Shown here one piece after another: positions 18,409 to 26,762 of a stretch of 64,000 bases of DNA. A program made the translations under genes and the position numbers. Source of the DNA: CAYTYZ01 sp964448465 (GTDB lineage Bacteria; Patescibacteriota; Microgenomatia; UBA12405); contig CAYUVY010000003.1 of the NCBI GenBank assembly GCA_964448465.1, positions 1 to 64,000 of the forward strand, written 5' to 3'. Within the stretch, counting starts at the first letter, position 1. Each line of letters begins with the position of its first letter. The notes under the pieces are model-generated. The model saw only the letters and a program-made list of their open reading frames with translations, was not told the DNA's origin and did not search any database.

Positions 18409-19701
18409 CTAGGGATGCAACAACAAGTAAAGTCCGACTGTGGAAATCAGGGCAGAAAACAGTATTAAACTAGTGGTTGGAAGATCGTTGCCGGTGGTGT
18501 AATTTTTCATACTTGGTCCTGTTGGTTGAACTGTACGAACTATTGTAGTTGGGGTTGGAGAAGGAGTTGGGGTTGGAGTAATAGTTGGGATTGGAGTAGA
18601 AGTGGCAGTTAAGGCAGATGGCGTACCAACAAAGGCAAGACTGCTAGAACCCGGGTCAACAGTAAATTGAGATTGGGCCGTAGCTGAATTATTTATTTGG
18701 GTAACAATAAGAGTATAAGTTCCCGCAGATAACTTTTGGAGGGGAGACCAATGCCACTTACCCAAGTTATCTATTGTAACAGTAGCTTGTTGATTGGATG
18801 TACCAGTTAAACTTAAGCTAATATTATTGTTTGCAGGACCAGTACCCAATAGTTCAGGAGTTTGGGAGGAAATAGTTTCATTGTTTTGAGGATAGGTAAT
18901 TGCAAGACTGACTTGATTGGGAGCTACGGTAGGTTGGGAGCCAATTTGGCCTGTTTTTATGGGATTCACAGAAGAATTAGTTGTTTTTAGACCTTGACCA
19001 AAAATAATATCTGGAACTGGATTGTTGTTGTTAGTTGTATTACTAACCGTCATATTCTCCAGAGAATTATTGGTTAAAGTAAAGTCTTCGCTTCCAGAGC
19101 TTGGTTGATTTAGCCAGGTTTTAGTGGAGGAATCCAAAGCTACGGAAAAAGGGATGCTCCAGTTGCCTTCACTAGAAGTAAAGGCAGAAAGTGGGCTAGT
19201 CCCTGGTAAATCAAGATAAAGAATAATCCAAGGTAAGGCTTTATCTTGCGTATCTACTACTTTACCCCAAGCCAAACGACCGGAACTTTGAGTACCAGAA
19301 GGTGTAGATAGGGTTGTAAAAATGGTGTTGGTGCTATACTTTTTACCAGCAAAATAGATGTCGTATGTATACTTGGTGGCAGGAGTTAAGCCAGTTATTT
19401 GAAAATAGTGGGTCTTGGTTTTGGAGTCTTCCAAAGAGCTAGTTTGTTTACGAACATCACGATAAATCTGTGAAGACAAGTTAAGATAACCATTACATTC
19501 ACCCGAAGTAGTAAATGAGATATCCACGCTTTGGTGTGTAAGATTTCTAGCTTGAATTGGAGCAATGGGAGTGCAATCGGTAGCTGCATTGGTATTAAAA
19601 GAAGTAGTTTGAGTGGTTAGCTTAACCCCTAGAAAACTACCACCAATTAGCAATAGAAGTCCCAGAATAGTGGGTATTTTTCGTTCTCGAATAAAGCTCA
19701 T
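18409..19701 (-). CDS. Surface protein with fibronectin type III and Ig-like domains
   Basis: Cell-surface structural or adhesive protein, 430 residues. It has an N-terminal signal anchor (IPTILGLLLLIGGSFLGVKL), then an FN3-like domain (about residues 45-130, ending TGLTPATKYTYDIYFAGKK..STNTIFTT), a carboxypeptidase-regulatory-like beta domain (about 135-215), a bacterial Ig-like domain (about 255-345, LGKWHWSPLQKLSAGTYTL) and a Pro/Thr linker (TPTPTPSPTPT). It ends with LPTTS and a hydrophobic C-terminus, reminiscent of a sorting or tail-anchor signal. It overlaps the upstream small gene by 4 bp, placing it in the PilN/PilO operon. Confidence 0.75.
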   Translation of the reverse strand: MSFIRERKIPTILGLLLLIGGSFLGVKLTTQTTSFNTNAATDCTPIAPIQARNLTHQSVDISFTTSGECNGYLNLSSQIYRDVRKQTSSLEDSKTKTHYFQITGLTPATKYTYDIYFAGKKYSTNTIFTTLSTPSGTQSSGRLAWGKVVDTQDKALPWIILYLDLPGTSPLSAFTSSEGNWSIPFSVALDSSTKTWLNQPSSGSEDFTLTNNSLENMTVSNTTNNNNPVPDIIFGQGLKTTNSSVNPIKTGQIGSQPTVAPNQVSLAITYPQNNETISSQTPELLGTGPANNNISLSLTGTSNQQATVTIDNLGKWHWSPLQKLSAGTYTLIVTQINNSATAQSQFTVDPGSSSLAFVGTPSALTATSTPIPTITPTPTPSPTPTTIVRTVQPTGPSMKNYTTGNDLPTTSLILFSALISTVGLYLLLHP

Positions 19702-19958
19702 GGTTCTACTGGAACTCCAGAGTTACTGGATAAATTATCAATCTGTGAGTTGTCATAGTTAATTGCTTGTATTAAGGTGTTTAAGAAATTAGCATCTAGG
19801 CTGGTATCCAGAGGTTTGACGGGGGTAAAACTACCTTCAAAAATTTTATTTTGAACCTCTAGCGACCTAGAATAACTTTTTTCCACGATAGTGAAAAATA
19901 CGGCTAGAAAAGTTGAAAGGGCTACCACAAGTAAGTATCTACTAAAATTTTTAAACAT
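19698..19958 (-). CDS. Small single-pass membrane protein in pilus-like operon
   Basis: Unrecognised 86-residue protein with one N-terminal transmembrane segment (YLLVVALSTFLAVFFTIV) and an extracytoplasmic tail ending SSNSGVPVEP. It lies 5 bp downstream of the PilO-like gene and overlaps the FN3 protein by 4 bp. By position it could fill the place of PilP or a minor accessory subunit, but no sequence motif supports that. Confidence 0.55.
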   Translation of the reverse strand: MFKNFSRYLLVVALSTFLAVFFTIVEKSYSRSLEVQNKIFEGSFTPVKPLDTSLDANFLNTLIQAINYDNSQIDNLSSNSGVPVEP

Positions 19959-19963
19959 ACAAA

Positions 19964-20629
19964 TTAGTTGGCATAAAACATTTTAACTTGAAAAGAAGAG
20001 GATGGTTGGGCTGACTGGGTAGAATCTTTAGCTTGAGAGCTGGGAATAGTAATAGAAACAGAATCAACTTCTAATACTCTGCGAAGATGGTAAAGTTTTT
20101 GTAAAAATAGTTGAGTTTCGGTATAAGTTAAAGGTAAGGACATAGATAAAGTAAAAGAAGGAGCCACACCTGGTTTGAGATCGACTCTTTTATCATTATC
20201 TTTAATACTGGGGAAATTTAAGTTGGGTCTGGGTTTTCCAAGAGCTAAAATTGTACCTACTAGTTGTGCTCCTGCATGGGTGTAGTTTGGTTTGGAGGGC
20301 AAAGCTTGTTCAAGTATTAAATAATTTTTTTGAAACTCGGAAAATTTATCCTGGGCTTCCAACGTAGAATTTATTCTATTTTTTAGCTGGACGGCCAATA
20401 TCTGCTTTGATTTTATTTCAGTAACCAAGGTTATTAAGGTTACAATGGCTGGTCGGATAGCAAAAAAGAGAAAGAAGGATACCAAAATAAAAGTGGCGGC
20501 TACTTCGGTGATTTGGGTAGATTTTTTATTTTCTTGTTGCTGCCTGATAAACTCAAAAAGTTTACTGGTACGACTGGATTTATAGTTGCTTAGATCAAGT
20601 ATTGGAGGCATCGGGCTTGAAGGTAACAA
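19964..20629 (-). CDS. PilO-like type IV pilus assembly protein
   Basis: Bitopic inner-membrane protein, 221 residues. A short cytoplasmic N-terminus and one transmembrane helix (TFILVSFFLFFAIRPAIVTLITLV) are followed by a coiled-coil stretch (EIKSKQILAVQLKNRINSTLEAQDKFSEFQ) and a ferredoxin-like periplasmic domain (FTLSMSLPLTYTETQLFLQKLYHLRRVLEVDSVSI). This layout is that of PilO, which pairs with PilN in the alignment subcomplex. The gene overlaps the PilN-like gene by 35 bp. The pilus ATPases and pilins are not in this window. Confidence 0.68.
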   Translation of the reverse strand: MLPSSPMPPILDLSNYKSSRTSKLFEFIRQQQENKKSTQITEVAATFILVSFFLFFAIRPAIVTLITLVTEIKSKQILAVQLKNRINSTLEAQDKFSEFQKNYLILEQALPSKPNYTHAGAQLVGTILALGKPRPNLNFPSIKDNDKRVDLKPGVAPSFTLSMSLPLTYTETQLFLQKLYHLRRVLEVDSVSITIPSSQAKDSTQSAQPSSSFQVKMFYAN

Positions 20630-21173
20630 CTAAATCTACAAAAAGAGAGTTGTTTTTAGGTTTTTTTTCAATTCTTTGAATATCCACGCTCTGAATTTGG
20701 GGGTGAAGAGATAGGTTGGAAATAAAATTAACTAGCTCTTCTTCGCTTGGGGAATTAAATGAAATATTGGCAAAAATTACACCATCTTTCAGGCTGAGAG
20801 TAAGATTTTGGAATTTAATACTAGGCTGTGTGGCTTGGGAAATGTATTTTAGTTTTAAATCGTAGTTGGGATTAGCTTGCTTTTTTAAATTTTGAATTAC
20901 GGTAACTTGTTTTTGTAAGATTTTAAATTCTTCTTCAAATTTCTTGACACTATTTAAAATAGCTCGCTGCTGGCGGATACGTTCAGAGAGGTCGGCATTT
21001 TGGCGATCCAGATAGAACCGAGACAAAAAAACTGCAACCACAATTAATTCGGTAAAGACAATTACGATCCTACCTACGCTAGTAATCCAGTTGAGAAAAC
21101 GAGAAAGAAAAGAGTTGCTATTCTCTGAGTCCGGAAGAAGGCTTAATTTTTTGACTACTTTATTGGCAGGCAT
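20595..21173 (-). CDS. PilN-like type IV pilus assembly protein
   Basis: Bitopic membrane protein of 192 residues with the PilN plan: a cytoplasmic N-terminal segment containing KKLSLLPDSE (the LLP/PilM-binding type motif), one transmembrane helix (IVIVFTELIVVAVFLSRFYL), a coiled coil (about residues 60-100) and a compact alpha/beta domain (GVIFANISFNSPSEEELVNFISNLSLHPQIQSVDI). It is first in an operon with PilO-like and surface-protein genes and starts 7 bp after murJ in the same direction. The family assignment rests on architecture and context more than on identity. Confidence 0.65.
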   Translation of the reverse strand: MPANKVVKKLSLLPDSENSNSFLSRFLNWITSVGRIVIVFTELIVVAVFLSRFYLDRQNADLSERIRQQRAILNSVKKFEEEFKILQKQVTVIQNLKKQANPNYDLKLKYISQATQPSIKFQNLTLSLKDGVIFANISFNSPSEEELVNFISNLSLHPQIQSVDIQRIEKKPKNNSLFVDLVVTFKPDASNT

Positions 21174-21180
21174 GAGTACC

Positions 21181-22791
21181 TTAAGTATCGTATTTACTTA
21201 GCTTTTTTGCAATCAGGTTGATTAGCCAACGGCACTCGGAAATATTTAAAGCCCAGCCCAAAAGAAAATAGGTGGCTAAACCAAAAGTACTACTGCCAAC
21301 AAAAACCCAGGCAACATTGATTGTTTTGGTAGTGTCAAGAATATAAACATCCAGTGCTCGCATAGTGGCCCACATACAGATGGCCATAAGAATAGACACG
21401 GCAATCATCTTTAGACCACTCAGTAGAATGTGTTTCCAATTAAAATGGGACAAAAGAGAAATAAGAGCAAAAAGTAAACCAAACAATTGAACTAATGAGC
21501 CTAGGGTAATACTTATAGCCAAACCAGTGATACCCAAAGAGGTGGACTGGCTAAACCAGGTGCTAGTGATAATGGTGGTAATTAGAGAAACCACTGCAAT
21601 GTAAAGCGGAGTTCTTGTATTGTGTAGGGCATAAAACGCTCGACTGAGAATCTGGATAATTGCTTGGGCAAAAATTGTGGGGGTTAAAAAGGCTAGGGCT
21701 TCGGCAGTATCCAAGGTCGCCGCCCAAGGAAAGGATCTTGTTCCAAAAGCCAAACGAACGATAGCAACACGGTTAACTAAACATATTAAAGCAATGGGAG
21801 AAGCCAAAAAGGCGGTTTTTAAAATCGTGGAAGTAATAAGCTGTTGAAATTTGTCTAATTGGTTTCTAGCAACATTGTTGGAAAGCATGGGTAAACTGGC
21901 TTGGCCGATGGTGGCACCAAAAATACGACTGGGCAAATAAACAACTTGCAAAGCTAAATTTAGTAGAGACAAAGAACCGGGTTTGAATGTGCTGGCCCAA
22001 AAAAGAACCAGAGTGCTTTCGACCTCGGATAAGCCCAAGGACAGACTTCGAGGAAGCATAAGTTGAATTACCTTGCTAACTCCTGGTGCGTGCCAGTCTG
22101 GATTCCACTTAAACGAAAATCCTAGTTTACGAGCGGGGGGAATTTGTACCGCTAAATGCAAAATTGATCCCAAAACAGCGCCAAAAACCACGCCTTGGAT
22201 GCCCATGACGGGGGCTAAGAAGAAGATGGAAGCGATGATGGCCAAATTGTAAAGAATGGGACTAACGGAGGGAATTAAAAAGACTTGAAAGGTTTGGAGA
22301 TAGCCGGTGAGAAAATTACTAACCAAAAAACAAATTTGGGCAAAAAGCAAGATACGAGTTAGCGGTACTAACAACTGGAGCTGGTCAGGGGTAAAGCCTG
22401 GAGTGATGGCCTTGGTTAAGGGATAGGCAAAAATATAGATAAAAAGCGAAAAAATACTAAAAACCAAAAGTAGGAGACTCATTACCGAGGAGGCTAATTG
22501 GTTGGCTTGCTTTTTGTCTTGGTGTAAAAGTTGCGAAAAGACAGGGATAAAAGAGGAGGTTAGCGCACCACTGACTAAAAGTCTAAAAATAAGGTCGGGT
22601 AGGCGGAAGGCGGCGTTGTAAACATCTAGTTGAGAAGCACAACAACTATAAAAATGGGAATACAGGAAGCGACTGCGCAGGAAACCCAACAAAGAGGATA
22701 GGCCAAAGGCAATAATTAAAGTTAGGCTGGCTGAGGCTAAACTGTGCTCTTTTTTGTTAGATATTTGTTGCCAGATTGTTTTGGGTGACAT
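21181..22791 (-). CDS. murJ: Lipid II flippase MurJ (MviN family)
   Basis: Integral membrane flippase moving lipid II across the membrane for peptidoglycan synthesis. It has 536 residues and about 14 membrane segments. Family features include the N-terminal GFLRSRFLYSHFYSCCASQLDVYNAAFRLPDLIFRLLVSGALTSSF-type stretch and the R-rich cytoplasmic loops. Its presence with FemAB and undecaprenol-kinase-like genes indicates a real peptidoglycan wall. It is divergent from rpsT; the -10 of its promoter is not obvious and the start lacks the 5-nt spacing seen elsewhere. Confidence 0.93.
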   Translation of the reverse strand: MSPKTIWQQISNKKEHSLASASLTLIIAFGLSSLLGFLRSRFLYSHFYSCCASQLDVYNAAFRLPDLIFRLLVSGALTSSFIPVFSQLLHQDKKQANQLASSVMSLLLLVFSIFSLFIYIFAYPLTKAITPGFTPDQLQLLVPLTRILLFAQICFLVSNFLTGYLQTFQVFLIPSVSPILYNLAIIASIFFLAPVMGIQGVVFGAVLGSILHLAVQIPPARKLGFSFKWNPDWHAPGVSKVIQLMLPRSLSLGLSEVESTLVLFWASTFKPGSLSLLNLALQVVYLPSRIFGATIGQASLPMLSNNVARNQLDKFQQLITSTILKTAFLASPIALICLVNRVAIVRLAFGTRSFPWAATLDTAEALAFLTPTIFAQAIIQILSRAFYALHNTRTPLYIAVVSLITTIITSTWFSQSTSLGITGLAISITLGSLVQLFGLLFALISLLSHFNWKHILLSGLKMIAVSILMAICMWATMRALDVYILDTTKTINVAWVFVGSSTFGLATYFLLGWALNISECRWLINLIAKKLSKYDT

Positions 22792-22826
22792 TTGTTGGTT
22801 GATTTAAATGGATGCCTAGGATAGAA

Positions 22827-22832
22827 TACGAT
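22827..22832 (+). promoter_or_regulatory. -10 box TACGAT, leaderless promoter of rpsT
   Basis: TACGAT lies 5 nt before the rpsT ATG at 22838. TAGAAT immediately upstream (22822-22827) is an alternative -10 that would give a 10-nt leader. Confidence 0.45.
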
Positions 22833-22837
22833 ACTTT

Positions 22838-23134
22838 ATGCCTATAAGTCTATCTGCAAAACGAGCCCTGAGAAAATCTGTGGCAAATTACCAAGTAAAT
22901 CGCGCCTTTAAGGACGAATACAAAAAACTGGTCAAACAATATTTGGCCAAACCAGGACAAGAACTGTTGAACAAGGTTTTTTCTTCTTTGGATAAGGCAG
23001 TCAAGAGTCATGTGTTTCACAAAAATAAAAGTGCCAGACTCAAGTCACAACTAGCTAAGAAACTGAGTACGAAAGAAGTATCCACTACTCCAGTTGCGAG
23101 GGTAAAGAAAACAAAAGTAGCAAAGAAAATGTAG
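22838..23134 (+). CDS. rpsT: 30S ribosomal protein S20
   Basis: Small-subunit primary rRNA-binding protein, 98 residues. It shows the three-helix S20 pattern, with ISLSAKRALRKSVANYQVNRAFKDEYK in helix 1, a central KPGQELLNKVFSSLDKAVKSHVFHKNKSARLKSQLAKKL, and a basic Lys-rich tail beyond the usual approximately 88 residues. A single-gene unit: a divergent murJ lies upstream and a hairpin follows the stop. Confidence 0.9.
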   Translation: MPISLSAKRALRKSVANYQVNRAFKDEYKKLVKQYLAKPGQELLNKVFSSLDKAVKSHVFHKNKSARLKSQLAKKLSTKEVSTTPVARVKKTKVAKKM

Positions 23135-23135
23135 T

Positions 23136-23152
23136 TGACCCCACTGGGGTCA
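23136..23152 (+). terminator. Hairpin after rpsT (possible weak terminator)
   Basis: TGACCCC (23136-23142), loop ACT, GGGGTCA (23146-23152): a perfect 7-bp stem right after the rpsT stop. No U-tract follows, so intrinsic termination is doubtful; it may act as a 3' end stabiliser. Confidence 0.4.
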
Positions 23153-23185
23153 GACCAGCGGCAACGCGAGGGTTTATATATTTGC

Positions 23186-23191
23186 TAGAAT
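23186..23191 (+). promoter_or_regulatory. Extended -10 (TGcTAGAAT), leaderless promoter of metG
   Basis: TGcTAGAAT followed by 5 nt (tcctc) and the ATG at 23197. It decides the start: an upstream TTG-initiated reading frame would begin inside the -10 region. Confidence 0.6.
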
Positions 23192-23196
23192 TCCTC

Positions 23197-24603
23197 ATGA
23201 AGAAGAAGTTTTTTATTACCACCCCAATTTATTACGTAAACGATATTCCCCATGTAGGCACGGCCTGCACAACGGTGATAGCGGATATTATAGCCCGTTA
23301 TCATAGACTAGCTGGAGAAGAAGTTTTTTTTCTAACTGGAACAGATGAGCATGGAGCCAAAATTGCCCAAAGTGCAAAAAATGTGGGTAAAACTCCGCAA
23401 GAATTTTGTGATGAGATTGCGCCAAAATTTGAAGAGAACTGGAAGAAATTAGATATTTCGCATGATTATTTTATTCGTACCACCAACCAAGGCCACGAGA
23501 AAGTGGTCTCCGAGCTTATTTTAAAAATTAAAGAAAATGGCTATATTTACGAAGATACCTACAAAGGACTATATTGTGTGGGCTGTGAGGCTTTTAAGAC
23601 TCCCGACGAGATAGTAGATGGTAAGTGTCCAGAGCACCCTAATCGAGAGCTAGAAAAATACGAGGAGAAAAATTATTTTTTGGCGCTGAGAAAAATAATT
23701 GGTGAACACCCAGAGGTGTTTGAAAAATTGACCTATGCTTATCCGGAGAACAAGCGAAAGGAAATGTTGATAAAGATAGCGGCGCTGGAGAGTGACGTGT
23801 CGATTTCCAGAGCCAACGTGGACTGGGGAATTCCAATTCCTTGGGATAAATCTCAAACTATCTATGTATGGTTTGATGCCTTAATAAATTATTATAGTGC
23901 GACTCAATTTCTGGAGGATAAGGCAAAATTTTGGCCAGCAGATTTACACTTGGTAGGAAAAGGAATCAACTGGTTTCATAGTGTAATTTGGCAAAGCATG
24001 TTGTTAGCAGCTGGCTTGCCTTTGCCCAAGAAAATATTTGCCCACAGTCATTTGAGTGTGGATGGTCAGAAGATGAGTAAAAGTTTGGGTAACGTGATAT
24101 CTCCCGAAGAACTGGTGGCTAAATTTGGAGTGGAGGCCAGCCGTTTTCTAATTGCCAAGTCTTTTCCGGCAAACGATGATGGAGATATTACCTGGGACCA
24201 GTTTGGTAAAACTTATAATTCAGATTTGGCAAATAATTTGGGGAACTTGGTTTCGCGTTTGTCTAAATTGGCAGAGGGTTTGGAAATTAACTGCCAAGAG
24301 AGTTTGGAATTACTGCCAGAGTTTGGGCAGCTTTTGGATAACCAAGACCCAGGTGGTGCCATTGAATATGTTTTTAGAAAAGTAATTGATCCGGTTAACT
24401 TGTTACTAAACCAAGAGACGCCTTGGACCAAACCTTTTGAAGACGAATCCAGACAAGATGTTTTGAAAAAATGTATTAAAGAGGTGGTAAGGGCAGGATA
24501 CAATTTGCAAGTAATTATGCCTAAAATTGGGGCAGAAATAATTGCAAGATTAGGATCGGGGAAAGTTGTCTTCAAAAAGGAAGGCCTGTTTCCAAGAATA
24601 TGA
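23197..24603 (+). CDS. metG: Methionyl-tRNA synthetase
   Basis: Class I aminoacyl-tRNA synthetase that charges tRNA(Met). It shows the HIGH-equivalent HVGTA in YYVNDIPHVGTACTT, the editing-like TGTDEHGAKIAQ, a zinc knuckle (CVGCEAFK..CPEHP), the WFDALINYY tryptophan region, and the KMSKS loop (GQKMSKSLGN). At 468 residues it lacks the C-terminal tRNA-binding (EMAP-like) domain, as in short bacterial forms. The start at 23197 is set by the 5-nt-spaced -10 box. The stop TGA overlaps the tatD ATG, so metG-tatD is a bicistron. Confidence 0.96.
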   Translation: MKKKFFITTPIYYVNDIPHVGTACTTVIADIIARYHRLAGEEVFFLTGTDEHGAKIAQSAKNVGKTPQEFCDEIAPKFEENWKKLDISHDYFIRTTNQGHEKVVSELILKIKENGYIYEDTYKGLYCVGCEAFKTPDEIVDGKCPEHPNRELEKYEEKNYFLALRKIIGEHPEVFEKLTYAYPENKRKEMLIKIAALESDVSISRANVDWGIPIPWDKSQTIYVWFDALINYYSATQFLEDKAKFWPADLHLVGKGINWFHSVIWQSMLLAAGLPLPKKIFAHSHLSVDGQKMSKSLGNVISPEELVAKFGVEASRFLIAKSFPANDDGDITWDQFGKTYNSDLANNLGNLVSRLSKLAEGLEINCQESLELLPEFGQLLDNQDPGGAIEYVFRKVIDPVNLLLNQETPWTKPFEDESRQDVLKKCIKEVVRAGYNLQVIMPKIGAEIIARLGSGKVVFKKEGLFPRI

Positions 24604-25355
24604 TAGATACGCACGCACACTTAGTAGATCAGTTGAAGAGTAAATCAGTAGACCAGGTTGGACTGGGAAGTTTGGATTATATTGTCTTGGCGGGGACGGA
24701 TTTGCAGGATTCAGAGGCGAATGTTAAGCTGGCCATGGAAAATCCGAGGATTAAGGCTTGTGTGGGCTTTCACCCGGAACAGGCGGACAAGTTGAATAGT
24801 GAATCAGTAGATCAGTTGACTAGTTTAGTAAAAGAAAATAGAAAAGATATTGTTGCCATAGGTGAATGTGGGCTAGATGCGTTGGTTGCCGATGGCAACC
24901 AAGAAATAATTGATAAGCAATTAGTTAATTTTAAGGCTCAAATTGAATTAGCTCAGGAATTTGGACTACCGCTGGCGATTCATGCCAGGAAGATGAACGA
25001 CGAGATAATCGAAATTTTGGGTAAATATCCAAATACAAAAGGGGTGTTTCATTGCTACACGGGTGGCAAGAAACGAGTACAAAAAGTACTCAATTTGGGT
25101 GAGTGGTATTTTGGAATTGATGGAAATATAACCTATGAAGTTGGGTTGGAGGAAGTGGTCAAGGCCATACCGCAAGACAGATTGGTGGCAGAAACTGATT
25201 GTCCGTATTTGACGCCGGTCCCCTTTCGAGGAGAAGAAAATAAACCGGAATATGTGAAATATGTGTATGGGAAAATTGCCCAGATTTGGGGTAAAAGTGA
25301 AGAGGAAACAGAAAGCATTTTGGACGCGAATGCAAGACGGTTATTTATGCTTTAG
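24600..25355 (+). CDS. tatD: TatD-family metal-dependent deoxyribonuclease
   Basis: Metal-dependent 3'-5' nuclease of the TIM-barrel amidohydrolase type, commonly found next to metG. Metal and catalytic residues are all visible: H-x-H in IDTHAHL, Glu in AIGECGLD, His in LAIHARK, His in GVFHCYTGG and Asp in ETDCPYL. Length 251 is normal. The ATG overlaps the metG TGA by 4 bases. The 3' end overlaps the convergent gene at 25345 by 11 bp. Confidence 0.93.
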   Translation: MIDTHAHLVDQLKSKSVDQVGLGSLDYIVLAGTDLQDSEANVKLAMENPRIKACVGFHPEQADKLNSESVDQLTSLVKENRKDIVAIGECGLDALVADGNQEIIDKQLVNFKAQIELAQEFGLPLAIHARKMNDEIIEILGKYPNTKGVFHCYTGGKKRVQKVLNLGEWYFGIDGNITYEVGLEEVVKAIPQDRLVAETDCPYLTPVPFRGEENKPEYVKYVYGKIAQIWGKSEEETESILDANARRLFML

Positions 25356-25728
25356 GTTGGTAGGCAAAGGCAACAATTCTGTGGGCAATCTCTTGGCCTC
25401 TTTGACCTGTTTGGGTAGAAGTACGAACGTCTATAGCTATTTGGTTTGGAAAAGATTTTGTTAATAATTGTCTACTAAATGTCATACGACCCGGTGTGGA
25501 AATTTCAATCCACACATCTTCGATCTGTTGACCTGCACGAATAACTACGCCCTCAGATATTATTTCTAAACCATTGTTGATCGGAGAAATTTCCCCAAGT
25601 TCTCGAAATCGTGGTGATAGCTGCGAACCAACCTCTTGTGATCTTGCAATCACTTCAGCAAGTTTAGCTGTGGTAATCGGTTGGCCATTTTTGCCCTCTT
25701 GTTCGACTGAGACAATTTTAAAGTTCAT
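25345..25728 (-). CDS. Hypothetical protein, 127 residues
   Basis: Not recognised. It appears to be a compact mixed alpha/beta protein without signal peptide or membrane segment. Motif-like stretches are EVIARSQEVGSQLSPRF and QTGQRGQEIAHRIVAFAYQP. Its own TATAAT lies 6 nt before the ATG, overlapping the stop of the upstream thioredoxin-fold gene, so it can be transcribed separately from folD. Codon use and base composition resemble the neighbours, so it is probably a real gene. Confidence 0.6.
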   Translation of the reverse strand: MNFKIVSVEQEGKNGQPITTAKLAEVIARSQEVGSQLSPRFRELGEISPINNGLEIISEGVVIRAGQQIEDVWIEISTPGRMTFSRQLLTKSFPNQIAIDVRTSTQTGQRGQEIAHRIVAFAYQPKA

Positions 25729-25734
25729 GAAATA

Positions 25735-25740
25735 ATTATA
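25735..25740 (-). promoter_or_regulatory. -10 box TATAAT upstream of the 127-residue hypothetical gene
   Basis: TATAAT with a 6-nt spacer to the ATG at 25728; near-leaderless. It overlaps the stop codon of the preceding gene. Confidence 0.4.
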
Positions 25741-25975
25741 TATAATCAGTAAGAATTTTTTCTAGTTCTTTTGAGTCGGGGTATTGGTCTACTAGGACAA
25801 TTTCATTGTTGATAGTAAGAATAGTTTGGCCGGTGGCGCCTTGGCTGTAGATTTTATTCATGTCTTTGGAATATTCCGGATCAAACTCGATTTGCAGACG
25901 TTTACAAACTTCTTTTAGGTCTTCGTATAACTTTTTACCTTTGGGGAGACCGCGGTCATAAAGTTTTATGCGCAT
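25736..25975 (-). CDS. Thioredoxin-fold protein lacking both redox cysteines
   Basis: A 79-residue protein that aligns by eye with small MTH895/glutaredoxin-like proteins: beta strand MRIKLYD, then RGLPKGKKLYEDLKEVCKRLQIEF where active proteins have GCPKCKK, then GATGQTILTINNEIVLVDQYPDSKELEKIL matching the cis-Pro/second-half pattern. Both Cys positions are replaced (Leu and Gly), and cis-Pro is not clear, so disulfide chemistry is not expected. It overlaps folD's 3' end by 20 bp and is the last gene of the map-folD run. Confidence 0.6.
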   Translation of the reverse strand: MRIKLYDRGLPKGKKLYEDLKEVCKRLQIEFDPEYSKDMNKIYSQGATGQTILTINNEIVLVDQYPDSKELEKILTDYI

Positions 25976-26756
25976 TTGTGATATTGTCTACCAAATCTAG
26001 TAAATTATCAAACAGTGAGATTATAGTCATGGGACCGACGCCTCCTGGGTTGGGGGTTAAAAAGCTTGCTTTGGGGGCAACGGTGGCAAAATCGACATCG
26101 CTGGGATAACCCACATCTATGACTACACACCCTGTTTTAATATGGTTACCAGTAATTAAGTTGGGTACACCGGTGGCTGAAATTAAAATATCGGCATTTT
26201 GAGTAAAGGGTAGAATATCTTTGGTATGTTTATTGAGGACAGTAGCAATGGCACCATCTTGGGTAAATTGAGCTGAAAGTGGCAGGCCTACCAGTTTGGA
26301 ATCGTTAATGATTATCGTATTTTTGCCGCGAACTGTGATTTGATAATGTTTTAACAAATTTAGAATGCCAGCTACGGCAGCAGGAAGACAGCGGGAATTG
26401 GGAGTGAGACCATCGGCGTCTTTGGCAGGACTAATCGCTTCTAACACTTGGTCGCGATTGAGGTGTGCGGGCAAGGGTAATTGAACCATTAGGCCATGAA
26501 TGGAGGTATCTAGGTTGGCTTTTTGGATAAAATCGAGTAATTCGTTTTGCTTTATAGATTCGGAAAAATGATGAATTATTACGTCTATACCTAACTCCAG
26601 ACCTTTCTTTTGCTTTAAGGAGACATATTTTAAACTGGCGGGGTCCTCCCCTACCTGGACAATTACCAATTTGGGAACAAAATTTAGTTTTTGTACCCGA
26701 GAAATTAATTGATTTTGGATTTGAGATGCAAGTAGTTTGCCATCTAATAATTGCAT
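25956..26756 (-). CDS. folD: Methylenetetrahydrofolate dehydrogenase/cyclohydrolase
   Basis: Bifunctional FolD interconverts 5,10-methylene-THF and 10-formyl-THF, supplying one-carbon units, for example for fMet-tRNA. Visible signatures are DPASLKYVSLKQKKGLELGID (catalytic Tyr and Lys), GLMVQLPLPAHLN, KDADGLTP, the NAD(P)-binding INDSKLVGLPLSAQ region, and NPGGVGPMTI near the end. Length 266 is slightly short (the usual is about 285). It follows map by 6 bp. Confidence 0.94.
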   Translation of the reverse strand: MQLLDGKLLASQIQNQLISRVQKLNFVPKLVIVQVGEDPASLKYVSLKQKKGLELGIDVIIHHFSESIKQNELLDFIQKANLDTSIHGLMVQLPLPAHLNRDQVLEAISPAKDADGLTPNSRCLPAAVAGILNLLKHYQITVRGKNTIIINDSKLVGLPLSAQFTQDGAIATVLNKHTKDILPFTQNADILISATGVPNLITGNHIKTGCVVIDVGYPSDVDFATVAPKASFLTPNPGGVGPMTIISLFDNLLDLVDNITNAHKTL

Positions 26757-26762
26757 AGGTTT

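Noticed and set aside
23134..23185. A small RNA or riboswitch between rpsT and metG
   Set aside because: Only a 7-bp hairpin is visible, and the metG transcript appears to start at the ATG itself, leaving no leader for a riboswitch.
24600..24860. Internal near-repeat in tatD (two KSVDQ/ESVDQ segments)
   Set aside because: Short, imperfect, and inside a normal-length protein with all catalytic residues; chance or minor local duplication.
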